Part shown: piece after piece, positions 8,238-16,665 of the stretch
Layout: each line of letters begins with the position of its first letter
How positions within the stretch are numbered: position 1 is the stretch's first letter
Source: Methylomonas lenta
GTDB taxonomy: Bacteria; Pseudomonadota; Gammaproteobacteria; Methylococcales; Methylomonadaceae
DNA: 64,000 nt
NCBI RefSeq assembly: GCF_001644015.1
Contig: NZ_LUUI01000101.1
Span: 16,767 to 80,766, forward strand
Direction: 5' to 3'
Position numbers and translations under genes: made by a program
The notes under the pieces: generated by a model
What the model was told of the DNA's origin: nothing
The model's database searches: none
The model's input: only the letters and a program-made list of their open reading frames with translations

Positions 8238-9869
8238 ATGCAACAAACTAATCAAATAAATAATCTCGAAGCTTCAAGCAAGCACGATGCAATAACCCTC
8301 GGCAACCGAAAGGCTTATTTCGTCGGCAGCGGCATCGCCTCTCTGGCGGGCGCGGCTTTTTTAATACGAGACGGTCTTATTCCAGGCGAAGCGATTCAGA
8401 TTTTCGAGGAACTCAAGATCACCGGCGGCAGTTTGGATGGTGCCGGTTCGCCGGATAAAGGCTATGTGATTCGCGGTGGGCGGATGATTGAAGAGCATTA
8501 CGTCTGCACCTACGATTTATTTGCCAGCATCCCTTCACTGACTGACCCGGCCAAGAGTGTCAAAGACGAAATTTTCGAGTTTAGTCGAAAATATGTCAGC
8601 AATTCGCGCTGTCGTTTGGTTAGAGACGGCCAAAAAGTCGATGTGTCGTCGTTCGAATTGAGTGAAAAAGATCGTTTGGATTTAGTATCTTTGATGATGC
8701 ATTCCGAACATTCGCTTGGCGCCAAGCGCATTGAAGATTGGTTTTCTCCGACGTTTTTCGAGAATAATTTCTGGTTGATGTGGGCAACCATGTTCGCCTT
8801 CCAACCCTGGCATAGCGTGGTAGAACTGAAACGCTATTTATTGAGATTTATTCAGTTATTTCCCGATTTCAACAAAATGGGCGGCGTCTGGCGCACACCT
8901 TATAATCAATATGATTCGATGATATTGCCGCTGGTTAACTGGCTTAAGGCGCAAGGCGTGCAGTTCACGTTGAACACCGAGGTTACAGGGCTTGATTTTG
9001 ATTTAGGCGCTGAGCAGCGATCGGTAAAAGGCATTCGCTATAGCCGGGATGGCAAGCCTGAATGTATTGCCGTCGCAGCGGATGATCTGGTGTTTGTGAC
9101 GTTGGGCTGCATGACAGAAAATTCCAGTCTGGGGACTATGAGTTCTCCGGCTATTTTGAACACAACAAAATCAAATGGCGCCTGGTTGCTATGGGAAGAC
9201 ATTGCCAATGGCCGCCCAGGGTTCGGACATCCCGCAGTGTTTGCCGATCATATCGATCAGACCAAGTGGCAGTCGTTCACCGTCACGCTCACAGACCCAG
9301 CGTTCTTTGATTTCATAGAAGAATTTACCGGCAATCAGGCCGGTACCGGGGGCTTGTTTACCTTGACGGATTCGAACTGGTTTATGAGTATCGTGCTGGC
9401 GCATCAGCCGCACTTTATTAATCAACCCGAGAATGTTTACGTATTTTGGGGCTATGGTTTATTCCCGGATAGAATCGGTAATTTCGTCAACAAATCCATG
9501 TCCGACTGTAGCGGTGAAGAGATTTTAAGCGAGCTGTTTCAACACCTCAAACTCGGCGATCAGGCGCAATCAATTATTGATACGGCAAACTGTATTCCCT
9601 GCCTGATGCCGTTCATCACCAGTCAATTCATGCCCAGAGTCGAAGGCGATAGGCCGGATGTGGTGCCCGTTGGTGCCAAAAATTTTGCCTTTATCGGCCA
9701 ATTCTGCGAACTCCCCGATGATGTGGTGTTTACCGTGGAATATTCCATCAGGTCGGCGTTAACCGCCGTCTATAGCCTGCTGGATATAAAAAATGAAATC
9801 CCGCCGGTATTCAAAGGTCAGCATGATGTTGGAGTGCTGTTTAATGCACTCAAAACGATGCATCGATGA
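8238..9869 (+). CDS. ohyA: Oleate hydratase (FAD-dependent)
   Basis: The 543 residues match the myosin-cross-reactive-antigen family in length and order. An N-terminal FAD-binding segment (KAYFVGSGIASLAGAAFLIRD) is followed by 'ELKITGGSLDGAG' and 'RGGRMIEEHY'. Further conserved stretches are 'GVWRTPYNQYDSMILPL', 'FVTLGCMTENSS' and 'FAFIGQFCELPDDVVFTVEY' near the C-terminus. Oleate hydratases add water to cis-9 double bonds of unsaturated fatty acids, giving 10-hydroxy acids, and act in detoxifying free fatty acids or remodelling membranes. It lies at the end of the small stress genes and is convergent with the minus-strand operon that follows. The gene symbol follows common usage for the family. 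Confidence 0.93.
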   Translation: MQQTNQINNLEASSKHDAITLGNRKAYFVGSGIASLAGAAFLIRDGLIPGEAIQIFEELKITGGSLDGAGSPDKGYVIRGGRMIEEHYVCTYDLFASIPSLTDPAKSVKDEIFEFSRKYVSNSRCRLVRDGQKVDVSSFELSEKDRLDLVSLMMHSEHSLGAKRIEDWFSPTFFENNFWLMWATMFAFQPWHSVVELKRYLLRFIQLFPDFNKMGGVWRTPYNQYDSMILPLVNWLKAQGVQFTLNTEVTGLDFDLGAEQRSVKGIRYSRDGKPECIAVAADDLVFVTLGCMTENSSLGTMSSPAILNTTKSNGAWLLWEDIANGRPGFGHPAVFADHIDQTKWQSFTVTLTDPAFFDFIEEFTGNQAGTGGLFTLTDSNWFMSIVLAHQPHFINQPENVYVFWGYGLFPDRIGNFVNKSMSDCSGEEILSELFQHLKLGDQAQSIIDTANCIPCLMPFITSQFMPRVEGDRPDVVPVGAKNFAFIGQFCELPDDVVFTVEYSIRSALTAVYSLLDIKNEIPPVFKGQHDVGVLFNALKTMHR

Positions 9870-9922
9870 TAGCCTTTTGCCGGCGATTGTTAAAGCAAGA
9901 AGCAAATACCACTGCGTAAAGC

Positions 9923-10354
9923 TTAAGTGTAATCAGCTGTTGCTTTGAGTTTTGACGGCGATCGTTTAGCCTTTTTATTAGTCGTTACCTGATGCTGAGT
10001 CCGTTGTTTGGAGGATTTCAGTATCCAGGCTATCGGCAGCGCCATATATAACGTGCGAGCCGTGGTGAACAGGTTTAGCGCAGTTATTAAGGGTGACGTT
10101 TCGGCCGATTTCGAGTTGTCGGCTGAGTTACTTGATTGAGGGGGTTGGCGTTGGGTGACTTCGCCGAAGATAAAACCAATGCCACTGGTCAGCAGCAACG
10201 TGCCAGGCGCGGTCATTTGTAACCGGACATTTCGAACCAAGTTATGGCTATGAATTGGGATAGCTTGTCGATGCGCTAATACCTGTCGTTCCAGTTCGTC
10301 GATTTGGGACGACAGAGAATTAGATTTAGGCCAATTTAGAATAAACAGCTTCAT
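9923..10354 (-). CDS. Unknown protein, last gene of a stress operon
   Basis: The 143 residues have a predicted helical N-terminus (SLSSQIDELERQVLAHRQ), a hydrophobic stretch (APGTLLLTSGIGFIFGE), a second hydrophobic segment (TLYMALPIAWIL) and a basic, lysine-rich tail. Its start codon overlaps the stop of the holin-X gene by four bases, so the two are translationally coupled. I recognise no family. Position and layout suggest a membrane-associated partner of the YqjD/holin-X type proteins upstream. Confidence 0.6.
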   Translation of the reverse strand: MKLFILNWPKSNSLSSQIDELERQVLAHRQAIPIHSHNLVRNVRLQMTAPGTLLLTSGIGFIFGEVTQRQPPQSSNSADNSKSAETSPLITALNLFTTARTLYMALPIAWILKSSKQRTQHQVTTNKKAKRSPSKLKATADYT

Positions 10355-10794
10355 GACGATTTATCCGTATTGCGCTGCTCTGGTGTTAGCGGCTGAAGGC
10401 TACGGAGAGTCGAGGGAAATTGTAAAAAATGACGCTTGCGGCGTATCGCGCCAAACAAGATGAGAGTTAGTAACAAAGTGGCTGCCACGGCAAGTAAAAT
10501 CACCTCGCTGGGGTTAAAACCATTTTCGATGAAGACTAACACCGCAGCGGCCAGCAGCCCCAGCCACGCGGCTATCAGCAAGACGGCAATCATGACGCCC
10601 AAGATAATCATGGACACCAAGCTATCGCCCGCCCGCTGCGTTTCCAATGCCGCGAGACGGATGCGATCGACGCTTAAACCACGTAATTCAAGCCATAACA
10701 ACTGGGCATCTTCCAATAGGCCGGATTCGTTTAACGAATCAGCGTTTTTGGTGGTGTGCCCAGGTGTCTGATCTTTTGTAACGTCTGGGTCCAT
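10351..10794 (-). CDS. Holin-X-type (phage holin family) membrane protein
   Basis: The 147 residues have a polar N-terminus, an amphipathic stretch (DRIRLAALETQRAGDSLV) and two strong transmembrane helices (MIAVLLIAAWLGLLAAAVLVF and ILLAVAATLLLTLILFG), followed by 'RRKRHFLQFP'. This is the PF07332/YqjE-like pattern. In proteobacteria these genes nearly always follow an ElaB/YqjD gene, as here (13-base gap). The 'holin' name is historical; the role is probably inner-membrane attachment during stress. Confidence 0.82.
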   Translation of the reverse strand: MDPDVTKDQTPGHTTKNADSLNESGLLEDAQLLWLELRGLSVDRIRLAALETQRAGDSLVSMIILGVMIAVLLIAAWLGLLAAAVLVFIENGFNPSEVILLAVAATLLLTLILFGAIRRKRHFLQFPSTLRSLQPLTPEQRNTDKSS

Positions 10795-10807
10795 GATGTT
10801 TTGTGAT

Positions 10808-11035
10808 CTAACGGCTTAATAAACGACTCAGCAGGAAGCCGGCCGCCGCCGCGATACCCAGCGATGTTACTGGATTGTCGCGAATATAGCTTTGGCAGTT
10901 CTTCATCAAGAGCTGCTCGGACTGTTTAAGTTCTCCGCCTTTTTTGTCAATCGCTTCCACAGCCTGACTGGTTGCATTGGCAATATTATCGACGGTTTCA
11001 TGTGCAAAATTTGATGCTTTTTCTATGGATTCCAT
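10808..11035 (-). CDS. ElaB/YqjD/DUF883-family protein
   Basis: The 75 residues have a helical, polar N-terminal part and a C-terminal hydrophobic anchor (SLGIAAAAGFLLSRLLSR) preceded by 'YIRDNPVTS', the signature end of this family. YqjD and ElaB are tail-anchored inner-membrane proteins that bind ribosomes in stationary phase. It lies 14 bases downstream of the BON gene and 13 bases upstream of holin-X, within one operon. Confidence 0.88.
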   Translation of the reverse strand: MESIEKASNFAHETVDNIANATSQAVEAIDKKGGELKQSEQLLMKNCQSYIRDNPVTSLGIAAAAGFLLSRLLSR

Positions 11036-11049
11036 GATGGTTTTCTCCT

Positions 11050-11364
11050 TTATTTCAGTCGCATGTCATTTTTGACTGACTCTACGCCCTTAACACTACG
11101 GGTCACTTGGACAGCTCTATTAATATCTGCTTGTGTACTGACAAATCCGCTCAGTTGAACCACGCCCTTGAAGGTTTCAACGTTGATCTGACCCGATCTG
11201 AGGTTAGGTTCGTCGAATAACGCTGCCTTGACTTTAGTGGTGATAACACTGTCATCGACATACTCACCAGTGCCTTCATGCTTTGCTGTTGACGCACAAC
11301 CGGCCGCCGTCATTAACGACAGAGCCAAAAACGTTGCGGAAAATAATCTAATAAGGTTGTTCAT
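11050..11364 (-). CDS. BON-domain (OsmY-like) lipoprotein
   Basis: The 104 residues include a lipoprotein signal (LSLMTAAGC, Cys about residue 23) and one BON domain (DDSVITTKVKAALFDE, FKGVVQLSGFV, VKGVESVKNDM). It is the first gene of the minus-strand operon 11364-9923. Its domain resembles the one in the BON protein at 1919-2539, so the two may be related by duplication. It probably sits in the periplasm or outer membrane and takes part in envelope stress protection. Confidence 0.88.
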   Translation of the reverse strand: MNNLIRLFSATFLALSLMTAAGCASTAKHEGTGEYVDDSVITTKVKAALFDEPNLRSGQINVETFKGVVQLSGFVSTQADINRAVQVTRSVKGVESVKNDMRLK

Positions 11365-11789
11365 AATAAAAGCTCCAATAATTTGAAAAATAATTTAACG
11401 ACTTAAGCTGCTCTTCCATGATGAATAAGTAATCTTGATAAAAAATCAAGTGTCGAGACGAGGCTGACGGTTCGTTAAACCATTGGTTACACTCTAACTA
11501 CAAATAGAGCTGAAGTCGGTACGTTAGCGAACATAAAGCAAGGGTAAGCGAAGGGGCGTCAGTGTTAAACCCTGACCTAATTTTTTAGGCAGATATTTTG
11601 TTCAGAAAAATATCGCTATGTGTGATACCGAACAGACGGTTAGCGGCTGTTGCGCTTAAGCTACTTATGCAAGCTTTTAAACAACATGACTGTCGGAGTG
11701 TGTCTATTTGCAGAGAGTAGATATTTTTGCTTACGCCGACAGAGTGCAGTTTTTAGCCGATGTTATCTATAAATCATGAAGGAACTCCT
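11365..11789. promoter_or_regulatory. Divergent intergenic region between BON operon and ompA-like gene
   Basis: These 425 bases must hold both promoters. An inverted repeat with 8-base arms (gatatttt at 11592-11599, aaaatatc at 11607-11614) could be an operator or a hairpin. 'gaaggaactcct' precedes the OmpA ATG at 11790. No gene is supported inside. Confidence 0.4.
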
Positions 11790-12830
11790 ATGCTAAAAAA
11801 GAATTTACTTACCAGTGCCACGTTAATCGGCATGGGTTTCGTCCCGCTGGCGCAAGCGGCTGATCAATTCCTGGATAATCGCTGGTATGTCGCACCTTTT
11901 GCGTCCTACGTCGAAACTGGCGGTGATCGTAAAGCCGCAGATGGATGGGGTGGCGGCTTGGGTGTCGGCAAAATCATTGATGAACATTTCAACGCCGAGT
12001 TGAGAGGTTTTTATCAAGGATTTGGCGGTACTAACGGGCCGTGGGACCTGGCTGGCGGCACGGCCGATCTACAATATTATTTCTTTCGGGATAAATTCTC
12101 GCCATACGCTGTAATGGGATTGGGTGCCATGAATACCTGCGCCTCCGCTAATTGCGGCGTAGGCTTTATTGGCGAAGCCGGTTTGGGCGTTAGCTATGAG
12201 GTGGCTGATAACTTGTTAATCCGCAGTGATGTGCGGTATCGCTACAATAACAACTTCAACGCCCACGTACAGTCCGGTACCGATGAGTTTCATGATATGA
12301 CGGTGAACCTGGGCGTGGTGATTCCATTCGGTGAAAAGCCTAAATATGTGGCAAAAGCTGAACCTTATATCGCACCACCGGTTGATGATTGTTCCACCCG
12401 CGATTCGGATGCGGATGGCGTTAACGACTGCCTGGATAAATGCCCAGGTACCATTAAAGGCGCCACTGTTGACCATAACGGCTGTGCGGTTAGACTGATT
12501 CTCAAAGGCCAACACTTTAAATATGATTCCGCGGAGCTAACCGAGAAAGCTCAGGGGATTCTGGATGACGTCGCAGGAAGCCTTATTGCCTATCCACAGA
12601 AAAATGATATTGAAATCCAGGGACATGCCAGCAGTGAAGGCACAGATAGTTACAACATGAAACTGTCACAACGACGCGCACACTCGGTGCTTGACTATCT
12701 TAAAATGAAAGGTGTTACCAACAATCTGAGTGCGAAAGGCTACGGCGAAACCCAGCCGATAGCTGATAACGCAACAGAAGCAGGTAAATCTGAAAACCGC
12801 CGTGTCGAGTTGATCTGGATAGAAGAATAA
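11790..12830 (+). CDS. OmpA-family porin with TSP3-like hinge
   Basis: The 346 residues comprise a signal peptide (about 1-23, cleaved after PLAQA), an N-terminal eight-strand barrel domain (about 24-190) and a short calcium-binding hinge of the thrombospondin type-3 kind (DSDADGVNDCLDKCPGT). The C-terminal OmpA peptidoglycan-binding domain (about 235-346) contains 'IQGHASSEGTDSYNMKLSQRRA' in two parts and ends 'SENRRVELIWIEE'. It anchors the outer membrane to peptidoglycan. The start follows a good ribosome binding site; an upstream in-frame start at 11760 lacks one. Confidence 0.92.
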   Translation: MLKKNLLTSATLIGMGFVPLAQAADQFLDNRWYVAPFASYVETGGDRKAADGWGGGLGVGKIIDEHFNAELRGFYQGFGGTNGPWDLAGGTADLQYYFFRDKFSPYAVMGLGAMNTCASANCGVGFIGEAGLGVSYEVADNLLIRSDVRYRYNNNFNAHVQSGTDEFHDMTVNLGVVIPFGEKPKYVAKAEPYIAPPVDDCSTRDSDADGVNDCLDKCPGTIKGATVDHNGCAVRLILKGQHFKYDSAELTEKAQGILDDVAGSLIAYPQKNDIEIQGHASSEGTDSYNMKLSQRRAHSVLDYLKMKGVTNNLSAKGYGETQPIADNATEAGKSENRRVELIWIEE

Positions 12831-13277
12831 CTTTGGACTAACTTTTTCGATATATATAGTTCAGAGTGAAACGTCAGTTGAACAGATCCAATTCGGCAGC
12901 TGGAACAGTTGTCAGTATGAGTCTTTGCGAAATCTAATAAACTCGTAGCGGCAGGAAAAGGTCCACCTTATAAGAGGTGGACCTTGGTCATTGTTGGAAT
13001 GGAGGCGACTTCATATCAATATGCATTTATTTAACTGAGTTGTATTCAAGCCGCTAGCCTGCCGTTAAAAACCATGATTTTCTGGTGTTTGGCTGTCGCA
13101 ATATGGCCGGTTGCGGTTAGTTAGAAATCGGGAAATGGAGATATTTCGTGGCTATGTACGTCAGCGCACAGATAACTTCTTGATAATTCACTATCATCAA
13201 AGCTGAGTCATTCATTGGCTCAATAACTTGTATTTAATACTATCGAATCATAACTCAATATTTAATATATAAAAAAC
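12831..13277. other. Intergenic region with hairpin after ompA-like gene
   Basis: This 447-base stretch has no supported gene. It contains the 11-bp perfect hairpin listed separately and an AT-rich leader before the gene at 13278. The rest shows no obvious structure. Confidence 0.4.
12958..12985 (+). terminator. Perfect 11-bp hairpin, candidate terminator
   Basis: 'aaggtccacct' and 'aggtggacctt' form a perfect 11-bp stem with loop 'tataag', 128 bases after the ompA-like stop. There is no T-run, so it may be an RNA-stabilising 3' hairpin rather than a classic intrinsic terminator. Confidence 0.5.
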
Positions 13278-13559
13278 ATGAAAAAAATCATTATAGTAAG
13301 TATATTCGCTGCACTTGGGATCTCTGTCAACGCAAACGCAGAATATACACAACAAACCGAAGAAACACATTCTACTCAAAGTACTCATACTCAAGGCACT
13401 GGCAGTGTATTGCCAACAGAAACAACAGTTCGAGAAGTTCAAGTTCCAGGCCCGGTTCGAGAGGTTCAAGTTCCTGGCCCAGTTCAAGTGATTAAAGAAT
13501 CTGCTCCAGCTCCAGCTCCAGCCCCAGCGCCGAACATAAATATTAAGATTGATGATTAA
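13278..13559 (+). CDS. Small secreted protein with VPGP and Pro-Ala repeats
   Basis: The 93 residues start with a signal peptide (MKKIIIVSIFAALGISVNANA). They continue with a Thr/Gln-rich stretch, two tandem copies of REVQVPGPV, and a proline-alanine repeat (APAPAPAPAP) before 'NINIKIDD'. The two nine-residue repeats come from a 27-base direct repeat at about 13429-13482. Low complexity and a signal peptide suggest an exported or periplasm-spanning linker protein. No family is recognised. The frame stays open after the stop codon (next entry). Confidence 0.55.
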   Translation: MKKIIIVSIFAALGISVNANAEYTQQTEETHSTQSTHTQGTGSVLPTETTVREVQVPGPVREVQVPGPVQVIKESAPAPAPAPAPNINIKIDD

Positions 13560-13727
13560 CTTAGGAAAACATTAGTTGGGCCTGACCATTCATTGTACAG
13601 TTGGAATCCAGATAATTTTGTTTCTGGACTAGAGCGAATAAAGAATCAGTTTAGTGCAAGTTTTCAATTTAAGTCATTTTCAGAGATTGATGACCTTATG
13701 AATTCGTTTGAGGTTTTTGAGTTTTGA
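13560..13727 (+). pseudogene. In-frame coding remnant after the repeat protein's stop
   Basis: Directly after the TAA of the preceding gene, the same frame stays open for 55 codons and reads as a convincing protein end (for example 'PDHSLYSWNPDNFVSGLERI' and 'EIDDLMNSFEVFEF') before TGA. There is no start codon near its beginning. It is either the C-terminal remnant of a decayed gene joined here by a deletion, or the end of a longer protein interrupted by a stop. I recognise no family. Confidence 0.35.
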
Positions 13728-13766
13728 TGTGGCATCGGGTGTAAGCTAGATTAAAGATGCTTGCAT

Positions 13767-14540
13767 CTAGCCTGACTGGCGTCGGTTCAGGGGATCTTGT
13801 CGGTAGTAAAGTTGCAGTTGTTCATAAACGTCTGAAAAATGCGTGTGTATTACCTGCGGTGCTGTGAAAAAGTATTCACTGAATACAGCAAAGAATTCGG
13901 CTGGGCTGCTAGCTGCATAGGCATTCACCGTCGTTGGGCGCTGCTTCATCAGGTCTTGTTCTAGCTGTTGGTAGGCTGCGCTGAGTGTTTGTGTCCAATC
14001 CGGAATCGACATAGCAACATGTAAAGGTGGCATGCCATTACAACTGCCATCCAGCATATCAAGCTTGTGAGCTATCTCATGAATAATCACGCTGTGACCG
14101 TGATGACCCTCTTTTATGTCCCATTCGATATCTTCCCAGGACAAAATCACCGGACCTCTCGACCAAGCCTCCCCACTCAAGATGCGATCCTGATGATGGA
14201 CGATGCCATCGACATCCCTTTCGTCGCGAGCAACATGAAACGCTGAGGGGTAAATCAGTATGTCAGTCCAGCCGGCTAATAGACTCAAGCCTAAATGCAG
14301 CACCGGCAGGCACGCGTGCACCGCCAGGGTAACGCGCATGTTGTCGGTGATGGTTAGATTGACCCCGATAATGGTCTTCTCCTGCAGAAATAATGTGCTT
14401 AATTCCCGCAAATGGGCTTTTTCGACCGCGCTCAATCCTTGCAGTACATTTAAATTTTCTGTAACGGCATGCCAGACCGCTTGTTCAATAGGGTGACGGT
14501 GCAGAATGTAGCGGGTTTTGGCGCGCTTAAAAAAGTTCAT
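13767..14540 (-). CDS. mtfA: MtfA-like M90 zinc metallopeptidase
   Basis: The 257 residues carry the zinc-binding motif HEIAHKLDMLDG (about residue 150) and the family signature 'VILSWEDIEWDIKEG' just before it. The C-terminal 'FAVFSEYFFTAPQVI' supplies the downstream glutamate ligand region typical of MtfA. In E. coli MtfA is a cytoplasmic peptidase linked to the Mlc repressor and glucose transport control; in other bacteria its partner is unknown. Length and motifs are normal for the family. Confidence 0.88.
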   Translation of the reverse strand: MNFFKRAKTRYILHRHPIEQAVWHAVTENLNVLQGLSAVEKAHLRELSTLFLQEKTIIGVNLTITDNMRVTLAVHACLPVLHLGLSLLAGWTDILIYPSAFHVARDERDVDGIVHHQDRILSGEAWSRGPVILSWEDIEWDIKEGHHGHSVIIHEIAHKLDMLDGSCNGMPPLHVAMSIPDWTQTLSAAYQQLEQDLMKQRPTTVNAYAASSPAEFFAVFSEYFFTAPQVIHTHFSDVYEQLQLYYRQDPLNRRQSG

Positions 14541-14607
14541 GATATTTAAGCGCTAAGCCAATTTAAGCATAATCGCATTTTCTCAATCATTGAACTCTGT
14601 ATTCCTC

Positions 14608-14817
14608 TCAATCCACCACACGCCTGACTTGGGCGCCACAGGTCTGGCATTTTCCATCCAGTAGGATGCCTACGTCATCGGCTATAACTGCATAATCTAT
14701 GATGGTGGTACTACCGCGGCATTGACTACACCAAACCGATTGCAGAATCATTTTTCGCTGAGCTTCCGGTATGGCCCGCCATAGCCTTTCACTGGCTAAC
14801 TGAATCGGTTGTGTCAT
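14608..14817 (-). CDS. Small zinc-ribbon-like protein
   Basis: I place the start at the ATG at 14815-14817, which overlaps the stop of the upstream gene by four bases, giving 69 residues. Two CxxC pairs (CSQC and CQTC, 25 residues apart) suggest a zinc ribbon. The N-terminal part reads 'LASERLWRAIPEAQRKMIL'. It is translationally coupled to the DUF6794-like gene. The function is unknown. Confidence 0.55.
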   Translation of the reverse strand: MTQPIQLASERLWRAIPEAQRKMILQSVWCSQCRGSTTIIDYAVIADDVGILLDGKCQTCGAQVRRVVD

Positions 14818-15095
14818 AGGTTTTTCCAAAGGGCATGAATAATAACAGCGGACGCATCGTCTGGATGACGTACGCCGCAATCCTGTAATAGCTGATTTTC
14901 CGGCGTATACAGCCAGGCATTGCGAATCGCCAACCCTAGACTTAGGTGATAATCGACCAGTTGATCTTCCGACTTGGCGGCCAGGGCTAATTTGTCGGCA
15001 TCGCTTAGTATCAGACACAACTGCTCAACCGCTGCGGAAACTGTAGTGGGTGGCTGTAAGCCTGCCAGTTGAGGGGCTAAGCCCTGGGTTTTCAT
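14814..15095 (-). CDS. DUF6794-like small protein
   Basis: The 93 residues end in 'FHYHLSLGLAIRNAWLY'-like sequence (actual: DYHLSLGLAIRNAWLYTPEN), then 'GVRHPDDASAVIIHALW', which matches my memory of DUF6794 proteins. These are small cytoplasmic proteins of unknown function. It is the first gene of a two-gene overlapping operon with the zinc-ribbon gene. Confidence 0.5.
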   Translation of the reverse strand: MKTQGLAPQLAGLQPPTTVSAAVEQLCLILSDADKLALAAKSEDQLVDYHLSLGLAIRNAWLYTPENQLLQDCGVRHPDDASAVIIHALWKNL

Positions 15096-15212
15096 GCGTT
15101 ATTATCCTTGGCTGCCTAATGGCGATATTCAAATCTCTCGGTTTAATGGTCAAGCTTTGACCAGTTTAACGCTTTTCTTGGTATAGCAAGGGGTTGGGGT
15201 CATTGGTCACCG

Positions 15213-15248
15213 ACTTGTCACAAGTTTATCCACAGCTTTTGTGGATAA
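15213..15248. promoter_or_regulatory. Inverted pair of perfect DnaA boxes beside a palindrome
   Basis: TTATCCACA (15226-15234) and TGTGGATAA (15240-15248) are two consensus DnaA boxes facing each other, five bases apart. A perfect palindrome ACTTGTCACAAGT (15213-15225) lies directly before them. This could be a DnaA-binding regulatory site or a remnant of a replication region. No iterons, AT-rich unwinding region or rep gene were seen nearby. Confidence 0.5.
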
Positions 15249-15362
15249 CTGATGCTCGGGGCGTCAACCAAATTAGGGGCTGTTGCCATTTTGAAAAGAT
15301 AGCCTTGAAAATGAATTGTTACGCCCTATTGATTGATTTTCTCAATCAAAAGATAAGTAACT

Positions 15363-15839
15363 ACGCCACGCCAACTGTTTACGGATGAATACTGGAAGAA
15401 ATTCAAAACTATCATGTTGAGCTTGGGGATTTATGACAAGCCCACGCTCAGGCGAACGATAGAAGACATTATTTATCGCTTGCGAATCGGATGTCCCTGG
15501 CGAGATCTTCCCGTAGACTTTGGTAAGTGGAATGCCGTGTATAAACGATTCAATGCATGGTCACTTCAAGAAATACTGATGGGTATTTTTAAAGCGTTGG
15601 TTGTGGAGCCTGATTTGGAGTGACATTTATTGATGGCAGTATTGTGAAGGCTCATCATCCAAAATCCATATGGCTGTTGATGCCTGCGGTCTTCCCATTC
15701 ATTTCCTGGTAACGGGTGGTGAAGTCCACGACTGTAAAGAAGCCCCAGAACTAGTGGCTAAACTCCCCTTGGCTAAATACATGATTGCCGACAAAGGGTA
15801 TGACAGTGAACCTCTGCGGATTCAAATTCATGTCCGGTA
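15363..15839 (+). pseudogene. Decayed IS5-family transposase
   Basis: The reading begins around 15363 as 'PRQLFTDEYWKKFK' without its expected ATG and continues to 15623 ('RRTIEDIIYRLRIGCPWRDL'). It then shifts frame to 'FIDGSIVKAH', lacks the usual middle segment, and resumes as 'KIHMAVDACGLPIHFLVTGG' and 'YMIADKGYDSEPLR' up to about 15839. These are typical IS5/IS1182-like DDE transposase blocks. With a missing start, a frameshift, an internal deletion and no C-terminal end, it cannot be active. Confidence 0.85.
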
Positions 15840-15919
15840 AATTTACTTTATCCACACTGTTGTTTGGCTCAGCTTCGTTGGCCAGCAGTCTAGATTTCAA
15901 AGGTTCCGTCCGGGCTTAA
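15830..15919 (+). CDS. Possible 29-residue signal-peptide-like ORF
   Basis: An ATG right at the broken end of the IS remnant begins a frame reading like an export signal (FTLSTLLFGSASLASSLDF) and stops after 29 codons. It may be the 5' remnant of an exported protein gene cut by the insertion or deletion. No ribosome binding site stands out. Confidence 0.2.
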   Translation: MSGKFTLSTLLFGSASLASSLDFKGSVRA

Positions 15920-15968
15920 GTTTTTATGCGTAGTTTCCTCCCCGTAAATGGACGTACACACTCGACGG

Positions 15969-16001
15969 CCACCCTCCTGGTTCAGGATGGTGGTTTTTTT
16001 T
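15969..16001 (+). terminator. Rho-independent terminator
   Basis: A stem of ccaccctcct / aggatggtgg (one mismatch) with loop 'ggttc' is followed by eight Ts on the plus strand. It would stop rightward transcription. It overlaps the last codons of the minus-strand methyltransferase gene. Confidence 0.75.
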
Positions 16002-16665
16002 GACACAGTTTCCTTGCCGTAATCGCTAACCAGGGTTGCTCGTGCCGGGGTTTGCCTTCAGGCCGGTAATAAAAGTCGAGTATTTCAAAGCCTGCATTTG
16101 CCAGGAATTGTTCGCTGGTATCGATTTGCATGTAATGGCCATAGCGTTGTCCAGACCAGCCTTCACCATCACCGCGCGGGTTAGAGATAAATAAAACACC
16201 CTGTTCTCTTAACGCTAGGTGCAAGGCAGTCAGTACAGTGGACAGTTTTTGGCTAGGCACATGAAACAATGAGGCGTTGGCGAAGACACCATCGAACGCC
16301 TGGTGGGGTAAATTCAAACCCAGAAAGGTTTGCTGCAGAATCTGGCAACCAGTATAGGCGCGCGCCATATGGCAAAATACCTCACTGCCGTCCAGCCCCA
16401 CAGGCCGGTGACCCAATGACTTGAAATAGCTGACATCTCTGCCTGGTCCACAACCCAAGTCCAAAATATCCAGTGTTTTATCGGCAGGAAACGGCCTCAG
16501 AAAAGCCGCATAGTTTTGCCTCACATCGTGGTCTTTTGTGCCATCCCAAAAAGATTCTGCATGCTGATTGTAATGATTCAGCGTAACCGATTCGATCGTT
16601 TGCCAATCTTCAGTGCTTTTTTCCATATTCATTAGGCTTTTGTGTCGTGTGAGGAGGTAGGTCAA
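15982..16665 (-). CDS. Class I SAM-dependent methyltransferase
   Basis: The 227 residues have a classic motif I (LDILDLGCGPGRDVSYF, about residue 70), an acidic post-I residue (VGLDGSE) and 'FDGVFANASLFHVP' as motif IV region, followed by 'LREQGVLFISNPRGDGEG'. It resembles Tellurite-resistance/UbiE-like small-molecule methyltransferases. The substrate is unknown. An internal ATG (MNMEKSTEDW) about 12 residues in may be the real start. Its end overlaps a plus-strand terminator. Confidence 0.85.
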   Translation of the reverse strand: MTYLLTRHKSLMNMEKSTEDWQTIESVTLNHYNQHAESFWDGTKDHDVRQNYAAFLRPFPADKTLDILDLGCGPGRDVSYFKSLGHRPVGLDGSEVFCHMARAYTGCQILQQTFLGLNLPHQAFDGVFANASLFHVPSQKLSTVLTALHLALREQGVLFISNPRGDGEGWSGQRYGHYMQIDTSEQFLANAGFEILDFYYRPEGKPRHEQPWLAITARKLCQKKPPS

